Assembly: GCA_029212955.1 (NCBI GenBank)
Contig: JARGOW010000016.1
Coordinates: 8,513 to 17,116, forward strand
Reading direction: 5' to 3'
From: Planctomycetota bacterium
Lineage (GTDB): Bacteria; Planctomycetota; UBA1135; GCA-002686595
Length of the DNA: 8,604 bases
Part shown: positions 1-5,866 of the stretch, in pieces
Layout of the letters: every line of letters starts with the position of its first letter
Position numbering within the stretch: position 1 is the first letter of the stretch
Notes under the pieces: generated by a model
What the model was told of the DNA's origin: nothing
Database searches by the model: none
What the model saw: only the letters and a program-made list of their open reading frames with translations
Position numbers and translations under genes: made by a program

Positions 1-560
1 CCCATGAGAAGGTCGGATTCCAATTCGCGAACCGAAGTGCGGAACTGGGCGGCGATGGCCTTGCTCTGGCCACCGGTCCATCCATTCGACGTCAGGCGCT
101 TGACAAATTCACGGTTGGAAACTTCCACGCCATTGTCCAGGGCCAGTCGGTTCAGGATGAGCATCAGGACAGCGTCCTCTTCTTCGATGCCGGGGCGCTG
201 TTCGTTGGCACGGTTGATCGGCCGGTAGAAACCCAGGCTCGCCAAGGTGTCCACGGTTTTCATGGCCTGCATCAACTCGCTGCGGTGGACCTCCAATTCG
301 GAACCGCCGGGGGGCGTCCAACGCATGACCACCTCATCCGTCGCTCCTCCGCCGCCGCCACCGGCGACCGACGAGAAGAGATCACCCACGGTGAAGATCA
401 GGAGGACGAAGAGCATCAAGCCCAGCATCATCAGGTAAGTGACCCGACTACGTTCCTTGGGCACGATGACAAAATCATCCTCGTGACCAGCGGCAGCAAC
501 GTGAACTTCGGGGGAATGGACCTTTTGGTCCTTGGATTTGGAGTCTTTGTTTTTGGACAT
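1..560 (-). CDS. Membrane-anchored PpiD/SurA-like protein, N-terminal part (3' end outside window)
   Basis: The first 186 residues are visible; the frame is open to the left edge. The ATG at 560-558 is preceded by a GGAGA ribosome site at 571-575, 10 bases upstream. The protein has a charged, lysine-rich cytoplasmic start (residues 1-39), a single hydrophobic segment at about 41-58 (TYLMMLGLMLFVLLIFTV), a six-glycine linker (67-72) and then a soluble, presumably periplasmic region. Within that region, 'VHRSELMQAM' and 'AVLMLILNRLALDNGVEVSNREF' (given here as two stretches, about 91-100 and 130-152) resemble the N-terminal chaperone domain of PpiD/SurA foldases, where a helix ends in 'A...G..vs..e'. 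No PpiC catalytic domain is visible; it would lie beyond the window. It sits 206 bases after scpB and probably has its own promoter. The coding call is firm. The family is an inference from a weak pattern, and another single-pass envelope protein remains possible. Confidence 0.6.
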   Translation of the reverse strand, partial: MSKNKDSKSKDQKVHSPEVHVAAAGHEDDFVIVPKERSRVTYLMMLGLMLFVLLIFTVGDLFSSVAGGGGGGATDEVVMRWTPPGGSELEVHRSELMQAMKTVDTLASLGFYRPINRANEQRPGIEEEDAVLMLILNRLALDNGVEVSNREFVKRLTSNGWTGGQSKAIAAQFRTSVRELESDLLM

Positions 561-570
561 CAGATCGCAT

Positions 571-575
571 TCTCC
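571..575 (-). promoter_or_regulatory. Ribosome binding site of the PpiD-like gene
   Basis: GGAGA on the minus strand lies 10 bases before the ATG at 560. It supports that start over the out-of-frame ATG at 570, which overlaps the spacer. Confidence 0.5.
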
Positions 576-658
576 GGCGCAACTATCTGCGGGAAAAAGG
601 GCTTAGGAGTCTACGCGGACCCCCGCATGGGGTGCAAGCAAGACCTAGGAGCCCATCC

Positions 659-687
659 AAAAATAGCCGGTTTCCTGGAGATCGGCT
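659..687 (-). terminator. Weak candidate terminator after scpB
   Basis: On the minus strand AGCCG (687-683) pairs with CGGCT (669-665) across a 13-base loop and is followed by ATTTTT. The position fits the end of the scpB transcript. The stem is only five pairs and the loop is long, so this is a weak candidate. Confidence 0.25.
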
Positions 688-766
688 GCGGAGCCCGGGA
701 AATGCCCAGGGTTCCAGCCAAGGGCCAGTGGGCCCTGTGGGGCCAATCCGTCCCGCCCGGCTAGGG

Positions 767-1516
767 CTAGTCCCGGGCCAATTCGGCGTCGCGGGGCAGG
801 TCCTGCACGTTCTGCAGCCCGAAACGGTCCAGGAAGTCCTTTGTGGTGCCGTACTCCAGGGGATTTCCGGGCACGTCCGCCCGGCCGGAAACCCGCACCA
901 GGCCCCGGTCGACCAGGGACCTCAGAATGGGACCGGCCTGGACCCCACGGATGGCCTCGATCTCGGCCTTGGTCACAGGCTGGCGGTAGGCCACCACGGC
1001 CAGGGTCTCCAAGGCAGCGGCGCTGACCCGTTCCACGGGAGGACCCGATAGCAACCCCTGCACGACTTGACCCATCTCAGGGGCGGTCATGAGGCCATAG
1101 CCCCCCTTGATCGAGCGCACCTGCATGGGCAGGTCGGCGGCTTCCAGACGTTGTTCCAGGGTGATCAAGGCATCCTTGACCCGGCCCTTGCGGGGGCGCT
1201 CCAGCAGTTTGACCAGCTTGCCGAGGGTCAGGGGTTCCACCGTCACGAACAGCAGGGCCGCTAGACGGCGCACCAGTTCATCGTCGTCCAACTCCTCACC
1301 CGGACCCAGTTTCGGGTTGGATTCCTCTTCCTCTTCTTCCGCCCCGTCCGGTGCTTCCCCTTCCGGTGCATCCTGCGCCTCTTTCTCAAGGCTCCCATCG
1401 GAGGATCCTTGAGCCTCTTGCGGCTCTTCCCCCTGCCCGGCATGCTCGGCATCGCTGCCGGTTTCTACCAGGGAAGTCTCTTCGATCTCGGGTGCGTTGG
1501 CGTCCATGGAATCCAT
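767..1516 (-). CDS. scpB: Segregation and condensation protein B
   Basis: ScpB (249 aa) is the winged-helix kleisin-binding subunit that works with ScpA and SMC to compact and separate chromosomes in the cytoplasm. The family signature is clear: 'LAALLFVTVEPLTLGKL' (85-101) for the first winged helix, then 'SAAALETLAVVAYRQPVTKA' (165-184), 'EIEAIRGV', 'RGLVRVSGR', 'PGNPLEYGTTKDFLDRFGL' and 'LP' near the end. Residues 1-77 are an added tail rich in Glu, Asp, Ser, Gly and Pro with six consecutive glutamates (60-65); typical ScpB proteins are about 180-200 aa without it. The first ATG (1516) gives MDSMDAN. The ATG at 1507, three codons later, has GGGGG (1518-1522) at better spacing, so either could be used. 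The gene ends with two in-frame stops, TAG-CCC-TAG (769-761). No scpA is adjacent, although the two genes often neighbour each other. It is 97 bases after the lipoprotein gene, in the same frame, and may be read from the upstream operon. Confidence 0.96.
   Translation of the reverse strand: MDSMDANAPEIEETSLVETGSDAEHAGQGEEPQEAQGSSDGSLEKEAQDAPEGEAPDGAEEEEEESNPKLGPGEELDDDELVRRLAALLFVTVEPLTLGKLVKLLERPRKGRVKDALITLEQRLEAADLPMQVRSIKGGYGLMTAPEMGQVVQGLLSGPPVERVSAAALETLAVVAYRQPVTKAEIEAIRGVQAGPILRSLVDRGLVRVSGRADVPGNPLEYGTTKDFLDRFGLQNVQDLPRDAELARD
1321..1344 (-). repeat. Low-complexity purine tract coding for poly-Glu
   Basis: A run of GAA/GAG codons in the scpB N-terminal extension gives consecutive glutamates. 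It is a simple-sequence stretch and a likely site of length variation between strains. Confidence 0.6.
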
Positions 1517-1612
1517 GCCCCCAGCATCCCCTGCCCCGGCGCAGGGATCAAGCCCGAGCCCCCGGTTCCTTTGGTCCAGGCCGAACCATGGGCTCCCCAG
1601 GTGTCCCCAGGC

Positions 1613-2635
1613 CTATTCGCCGGCTGCGGCGGGTTCCCCGACCATGCGCAAAAGGGCGCTCGTGTCCACCTCGTAGCGGGCGGACACCATGGCTTGCCAC
1701 TGGAGAAATTCCAGGTCCTCGATGGGAAGGGATTGCAGACTGGCCTCCACCCTGGGACCCAGATCGCTCCAGGGCCCCGGTTTTCCAGGTACGACAGCTT
1801 CCACCTGCAAGTAGATGTGCCGTCCATTTTCGACCAGGGGCCCACCCACTTCCCCGATGGGCGTTGCAAAAGCCAACCTGGAAATGGCGGCCTGGGAGCG
1901 CACGATCGGGGGGATCGCCCCCCCATCCTGGGCGGAAGGGTCCTGGGAGAATTGGGTCGCCAGGTCACCGAATTCGCGGCCCATGGTCAAACCGGCCTCC
2001 ACGCGATCCGCTTCGGCGCGGGTTGGCACCACGATCATTTTCGCCCGGACCGATTCGCTCTCGAGGGTGAAAGCCCGGACACAGCGCTCGGCCAACAGGT
2101 CCAACACGCTGCGCGCTTCCATGCGCTGTCGATAACGGGCCGGGTCCATGCCCAACCGCGATTCGATGAAGCGGTCCATGGTGAGGCCCGGCGCACTTTT
2201 CTGGACCTCCTGTTCGTAGTCTGCGACCAACTGATTCCACTCGCGGGCCACCAATTCAGGCGGGAGCCGCAGTCCCAACCGGCTGGCCTCGGCCCGTACC
2301 AAACCATCCAATACCAGTCGATCTAGAAGCCCTCGCACGGCGGTGCTATCCCGAAACATCCAGGAGGCCAGGAGGTCCTGGGCGGTGATTTCCTGGCCAG
2401 CGACGGTGGCCACGGTCGAGCCGGATGGAAGGGTCGCCGGCGCGGCAGATTCTTCGAGGGTCTCCTGCCAGGTGGCGGGTTCGGGCTCCGAATGGTTCTC
2501 GGGCTCGGGCCCCCTGGCTTTGTCCTGGTAGACCGCGCGGGTCTCCTCCAAGCTTGGGCGCTCCTGTTTGGGCGCGCCGGCGCAGGCCACCCACAGGAGC
2601 GACCCTGCCCACAGCAGCCAAGGGTTTCGAACCAT
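1613..2635 (-). CDS. Probable lipoprotein with SurA-like N-domain and PpiC-type rotamase domain
   Basis: This is a predicted envelope peptidyl-prolyl isomerase or chaperone of 340 aa. The frame is open further up to 2776, but the ATG at 2635 is the likely start: it overlaps the preceding stop as TGATG, has TGAGGT at 2643-2648 (8-base spacing), and yields a signal peptide, MVRNPWLLWAGSLLWVAC. Cys18 would be the lipidated residue, although Trp at -3 makes the lipobox atypical. A Pro/Glu-rich linker follows (about 26-70). Next comes a SurA/PpiD-like helical domain (about 74-190, starting 'VATVAGQEITAQDLLA'), then a PpiC domain (about 197-282) with 'FGDLATQFSQDPSAQDGGAI', 'GEVGGPLVENGRHIYLQV'. 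The first active-site histidine of parvulins (usually in 'RHILV') is Met200 here, whereas the later His273 is kept, so catalysis may be weak or absent. Its place at the end of the pseudopilin operon suggests that it helps fold exported parts. The family is clear; the substrate is unknown. Confidence 0.88.
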   Translation of the reverse strand: MVRNPWLLWAGSLLWVACAGAPKQERPSLEETRAVYQDKARGPEPENHSEPEPATWQETLEESAAPATLPSGSTVATVAGQEITAQDLLASWMFRDSTAVRGLLDRLVLDGLVRAEASRLGLRLPPELVAREWNQLVADYEQEVQKSAPGLTMDRFIESRLGMDPARYRQRMEARSVLDLLAERCVRAFTLESESVRAKMIVVPTRAEADRVEAGLTMGREFGDLATQFSQDPSAQDGGAIPPIVRSQAAISRLAFATPIGEVGGPLVENGRHIYLQVEAVVPGKPGPWSDLGPRVEASLQSLPIEDLEFLQWQAMVSARYEVDTSALLRMVGEPAAAGE

Positions 2636-4188
2636 CAACGGAACCTCACTCGGCGCACGATCCCCACACCCTGGCAGGTGTGGCAGCGACTCAAGCGACC
2701 GCCCTGGCTCGCTTGGTTGCGGGTCACGCCGACCTCGACGGTTTCGAGCGCACCGTTGCCTCCGCAGGTACGGCACAGGTGCGCTACGGCGGGGCGCACT
2801 TCAAACTCGCCGGAGAATTCGACGTAGTACGCCAACAACCACATGGCCTTGGCGTCCAAGCTCATCAAATCCCATGCGGCTTGGCGCTCCTCCACCTGGT
2901 CTTTCCTTCCACTGAACGAAGCGCGCGAGGCCCTGCGCTGATTGTCCAAGTAGCGCTGAACCCGGTCCTGGAATTCGGATTGGGGAGTATTCACTTTGGC
3001 CGTGGGTTTCTTGTCCTTCTTGCGCTCGGACTTTTCCAATCCCGCTTTGGCGCGATCCTCGCCCAACAGCCAGGTTCCATTCCCATAGGTCGCCACGTGG
3101 AATCGGCCCTTGCGGCGTTGCAACCAGTGCTGCCCCACCAACTCGGGACTGATCTCCGGTTCCAGGTTGCGCACATCGGCCGCCACGGCGTTGCGCAGCT
3201 GCTCGGTCCAGTCTCCGTCCATCAGACCGGTGAGCGACTCCATGGTTTGCCCCTTTTGGCGGGCGGCCGCACGGATCATTTGGGTGGTGCGGTAGAACCA
3301 ACGCTTTTGGATGCGCTCTCCGAGGACGCGTTCCTTCGTGCGTACGACCAGGGCTTCGCCCTTGTTCAAATCATCGATGAGGGGGCTCTTGGGGAAGGTC
3401 TGCCGGAATGCGGCGATTTTCTCCATGGCCTGGGGGAACAGGGACCGGCGGCGGAGGCGATCGATCTCTCGCAGACGGTTCAATTGCTCGGCCTGCAGGG
3501 CTTTCACGCTGGCGTGCTCCAGGGCCAATTGCCAGCGGCTGGTGTCCTCGGTGCCATCGCGCAGGGCAATGGCCGCAGAGTAGTGCGCCATGGCGTGGGG
3601 AAAGTCCAGGATGCGCTCGCAGTATTCGGCCAACTCCACCTGGGACAGGGCGTCCTCCGTTTTGAGATTGGCCAACCCCTGGGCGTACAGCTCCTCGGTG
3701 TTGTACACATCCAAGGCAGGAGCCATTTCGCCCCCGGTTACCGAAACCACCCGGTTCTTGGGCACTACCTGGGTATTGCCATTGACCTTCATGAGGAAGT
3801 TGTCGCCCTCCTTGGAAAGGATCACGCCCACGATTTCCTGACCGCTCACGAGCACCAACCTCTCCACCGAAATCAGTAGTTCCTCCTCCTCGGATTGGAT
3901 GTATCCCAATTCGGTTCGTAGGGCCAGGCTCTGCTCGGCCTGCAAGCGTTCCCAAGGCAAGAACACCACGCCACCATGGCGCGCCGAACGGAAGCGCAGT
4001 CCCGAGGAATCGTGGCTGTCCAAGAAACCGATGCGCACGCCTCCATCGGGAAAGCGCAGCATCATGGCGTCTTGACCGCGGTCCACCGGGGTACTGGTCG
4101 GAGCCCCTTGGGCCCAAGCCGTCCCGCCCATGGCCAGCCATAGCAAGAGTCCAAACAGGGGTGTGATGCGTCGTTTGAGTGTCTTCAT
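2635..4188 (-). CDS. Sec-exported protein with tandem small beta domains and two DnaJ-like CxxCxGxG motifs
   Basis: A 517-aa protein of unknown function. Residues 1-26 form a Sec signal peptide: basic start MKTLKRR, hydrophobic core, and a signal peptidase I site AWA|QG after residue 26. Two similar small beta units follow, about 42-82 ('FPDGGVRIGFLDS' ... 'VVFLPWERLQ') and 108-152 ('LVLVSGQEIVGVIL' ... 'TQVVPKNRVVSV'), which look like SH3/Sm-type barrels. Residues 160-300 are helical and may be TPR-like ('YCERILDFPHAMAHYSAAIA'), 376-440 is charged and probably coiled, and the C-terminus carries CRTCGGNG (472-479) and CHTCQGVG (502-509), which would bind one zinc as half of a DnaJ zinc centre. 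DnaJ itself is cytoplasmic, so export is odd. The start has AGGAA at 4195-4199, 6 bases upstream. The gene lies 18 bases after the pilin gene and shares a base with the next gene. Existence and export are firm; no function is claimed. Confidence 0.88.
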   Translation of the reverse strand: MKTLKRRITPLFGLLLWLAMGGTAWAQGAPTSTPVDRGQDAMMLRFPDGGVRIGFLDSHDSSGLRFRSARHGGVVFLPWERLQAEQSLALRTELGYIQSEEEELLISVERLVLVSGQEIVGVILSKEGDNFLMKVNGNTQVVPKNRVVSVTGGEMAPALDVYNTEELYAQGLANLKTEDALSQVELAEYCERILDFPHAMAHYSAAIALRDGTEDTSRWQLALEHASVKALQAEQLNRLREIDRLRRRSLFPQAMEKIAAFRQTFPKSPLIDDLNKGEALVVRTKERVLGERIQKRWFYRTTQMIRAAARQKGQTMESLTGLMDGDWTEQLRNAVAADVRNLEPEISPELVGQHWLQRRKGRFHVATYGNGTWLLGEDRAKAGLEKSERKKDKKPTAKVNTPQSEFQDRVQRYLDNQRRASRASFSGRKDQVEERQAAWDLMSLDAKAMWLLAYYVEFSGEFEVRPAVAHLCRTCGGNGALETVEVGVTRNQASQGGRLSRCHTCQGVGIVRRVRFR

Positions 4189-4206
4189 GTTTCGTTCCTA
4201 CCTAGC

Positions 4207-4689
4207 CTATTTCTTGCTTGTGAATCGTTGCCGCATGCGCTGGGCGAAGGACCTTTGGCGCAGGAGTCGTGTTTCGTAAATGCGCGAGCGGCGGACGCCC
4301 CGGGTTTCGAAGGAAACCTGGATGCGCACTTCGTACTCCAAAGGACCGCCATCCTCCGCCTCGGGACTCCCTTCCACCGGCACGGCCACCACGCTGTACT
4401 TGGCCCGCGGAATTCCGGGGACCTCTTGGTCGACCAGGTCCACCGGCTCCCCGGGCATGCCCGTTTCGTCGGCAGGGAACAGCCGGACCTCCAGATCCGC
4501 AGTCACCGATTCGATCACGTTGGCCGAAGCTGTGCGAAGTTCTGCCGCCTGGGTCAGGGCCGCACCAAAGGTGAAGAGCCCCAGCACGGAGGTCATACCC
4601 AGTGCCAGAATGCCCACGGCGAGAATCACCTCAATCAAGGTGAATCCGGCCTGTTTGCTGGCTCCTCTTGTGTTCTGAAAGGCCTTCAT
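4207..4689 (-). CDS. Minor pseudopilin, GspI/PilV-like
   Basis: A type IV pilin-like protein of 160 aa. It has a short basic leader (residues 1-15) ending in Gly15, then the prepilin motif 'GFTLIEVILAVGILALGM' with cleavage between Gly15 and Phe16, Glu at +5 (Glu20) and a hydrophobic helix to about residue 40. Prepilin peptidase (PilD/GspO) should cleave it and methylate the new N-terminal Phe; the helix sits in the inner membrane before assembly. The globular part is short (about 50-150) and ends in a very basic tail (RLLRQRSFAQRMRQRFTSKK). Size and position directly after a GspJ-like gene suggest GspI/PilV, but the soluble part is too divergent for me to fix the subclass. AGGAG at 4700-4704 lies 10 bases before the ATG, and only one base separates it from the upstream stop (TGATATG), so the two are probably translationally coupled. 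Confidence 0.9.
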   Translation of the reverse strand: MKAFQNTRGASKQAGFTLIEVILAVGILALGMTSVLGLFTFGAALTQAAELRTASANVIESVTADLEVRLFPADETGMPGEPVDLVDQEVPGIPRAKYSVVAVPVEGSPEAEDGGPLEYEVRIQVSFETRGVRRSRIYETRLLRQRSFAQRMRQRFTSKK

Positions 4690-4690
4690 A

Positions 4691-5866
4691 TCAACGCCAC
4701 TCCTGTCGCGAGGTGGGAATGGTTACCCGCGTTTCCGTAGGGTGACCATAGCGAATCTTGGATTCGGAGTCGTGCAAACTGGGCAAGGTCCCGCGTTGAC
4801 CGCGCTCGACCACGACCCGGTCCCCATCCCTGGACACCAACCGCATCCATTCCTTTCCGATTCGGATGAAGGACCCGACCTTGCGCGGCATGTTCTCACC
4901 CCGGCTGACCTCAAAGGAATTGACTTCACGGTCCAGGGCCTGCACGAGGAAGGGTGCACGGGTTCTCGATCGGTCGGTTTCCAATTCGATCACCAGGCGC
5001 GCCTTTCCGGGGATCAGAGGGCGGCCTTCGATCAGGGGCAAATCCACCGCGGTTTCATTGGCCGCCGCGCTTTGAACGTCGGGACGACCTTGCCCGAGGG
5101 CATCCCATGCCACGCGAACCTGTCCGGGAGCCGTGCCCACGTTCCAATCATCCGCGCTGCTATCGGTCCCCACTTCCATGGACCACCACAAAACACCTCC
5201 GGTGATGCGCTCCAGAAGTTCGCTTTCGATCGAGCCGTTGGACTCCACGAAATTGGCGTGGAAGAACGAAGCGCGCTCGCCGGTGACCTTGCGCTTGCGT
5301 TCCCCGCGCCAGAGTGTTGCCGCTCCAACTTCGCCGTCGCCATCGGGCAGCAGGACCCAAACGCTTTCCACCAACCCCGGGGCGGTGGCCATTCCCAGGT
5401 CTTGCAAACTGGGGTCCAACTCGCCCAATTTCGATCCCACCGCCAGGGCCGAGCCTTCACCAAATCCGAGTTCGACAAAGGCGGCGCGCTGCTCCGGCGT
5501 CATATCGCGCAGACTCAACCGTCGCCAATCCAAGGCGGAAGGGCGGCGCACCATGCGTAGGCGCGGAAAGGCCCGGTCATTGGCCCGGTCCCCATCCAAG
5601 TCAAAGCCCTGCCACTCCAACAGGAAATCCCCCACCTGCCCGGGGTGCACGGTTACCAGATCCTGGCGCAAACGTTGCAGCACGGCTTGACCCCTTCCGG
5701 ATTCACGCCGCGTATCCTCCGCCCGGGACCACAGCCCCAAGCTCACGTCCACGAAGCGAACGATGGCAAACATGACGAAGGAAGCGAGCAGCACAGCCAG
5801 CATCAGCTCCACCAGCGTCATGCCACGCTCCTGCTGCGGGCGGGTGCGATTCCAAAGGGGTGTCAT
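4691..5866 (-). CDS. Minor pseudopilin, GspJ/PulJ-like, with an added C-terminal IGxE module
   Basis: A 391-aa pilin-like protein. The leader ends at Gly15 and the motif is 'RGMTLVELMLAVLLASFVMF': cleavage after Gly15, Met16 at +1, Glu20 at +5, followed by a hydrophobic helix to about 37 and the 'RR...G....LQRLRQDL' pattern (about 53-70) usual after the helix in PulJ-type minor pseudopilins. GspJ proteins are typically about 200 aa, so this one has roughly twice the usual soluble part. Residues 329-373 hold a recognisable unit, 'VGSFIRIGKEWMRLV' then 'VERGQRGTLPSLH', matching the modules of the upstream large protein. The start overlaps the upstream stop as ATGA and has GAGGAG at 5876-5881, 9 bases before it. 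It probably forms part of a pseudopilus tip complex with the 160-aa protein. The prepilin call is firm; the J subclass is an inference from architecture and gene order. Confidence 0.9.
   Translation of the reverse strand: MTPLWNRTRPQQERGMTLVELMLAVLLASFVMFAIVRFVDVSLGLWSRAEDTRRESGRGQAVLQRLRQDLVTVHPGQVGDFLLEWQGFDLDGDRANDRAFPRLRMVRRPSALDWRRLSLRDMTPEQRAAFVELGFGEGSALAVGSKLGELDPSLQDLGMATAPGLVESVWVLLPDGDGEVGAATLWRGERKRKVTGERASFFHANFVESNGSIESELLERITGGVLWWSMEVGTDSSADDWNVGTAPGQVRVAWDALGQGRPDVQSAAANETAVDLPLIEGRPLIPGKARLVIELETDRSRTRAPFLVQALDREVNSFEVSRGENMPRKVGSFIRIGKEWMRLVSRDGDRVVVERGQRGTLPSLHDSESKIRYGHPTETRVTIPTSRQEWR
4748..4879 (-). other. IGxE/RGxRGT module in the GspJ-like protein
   Basis: Codons 330-373 encode 'GSFIRIGKEWMRL' then 'ERGQRGTLPSLHDSE'. 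The spacing and residues match the units in the upstream large protein (Ile-Gly-x-Glu, a short hairpin, Arg-Gly-x-x-Gly-Thr and a His). It is placed C-terminally, where it would sit far from the membrane helix. Confidence 0.6.

Larger units (their letters stand above)
561..766. other. Intergenic gap between scpB and the PpiD-like gene
   Basis: No reading frame here looks coding. On the minus strand it holds one weak terminator-like hairpin at 659-687 and, near the downstream gene, the GGAGA ribosome site at 571-575. Two alternative GC-only hairpins near 722-744 have no T-run. No riboswitch, RNA gene or strong promoter was recognised. Confidence 0.6.

Noticed and set aside
608..637. Possible promoter (TTGCAC, 18 bases, TAGACT) for the PpiD-like gene
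   Set aside because: The -35-like box matches the consensus at only about three of six positions. Such matches are common by chance, so it was not listed as a feature.
722..744. GC-rich hairpins after scpB (GGCCC-CACA-GGGCC and an alternative pairing)
   Set aside because: There is no T-run after either stem on the minus strand, and the sequences are short enough to arise by chance in GC-rich DNA.
1594..1610. Short tandem repeat TCCCCAGGTG/TCCCCAGG in the gap before scpB
   Set aside because: Only two short copies are present; too little to suggest an operator or a mobile-element footprint.
1409..2326. Plus-strand open frame of 305 codons
   Set aside because: It is antisense to the PpiC lipoprotein and scpB, both of which have clear family signatures on the minus strand.
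767..2635. Stop-codon readthrough joining the lipoprotein to ScpB
   Set aside because: The two are in the same frame and the 97 bases between them are open after the TAG at 1615-1613, but a secreted lipoprotein fused to a cytoplasmic condensin subunit makes no sense and no readthrough signal is visible. A shared frame happens by chance in one case in three.
2425..3879. Long plus-strand open frame of 484 codons
   Set aside because: It lies opposite the signal-peptide protein and its neighbour; its translation has no recognisable domain and it spans the junction of two supported minus-strand genes. Long antisense frames are expected in GC-rich coding DNA.
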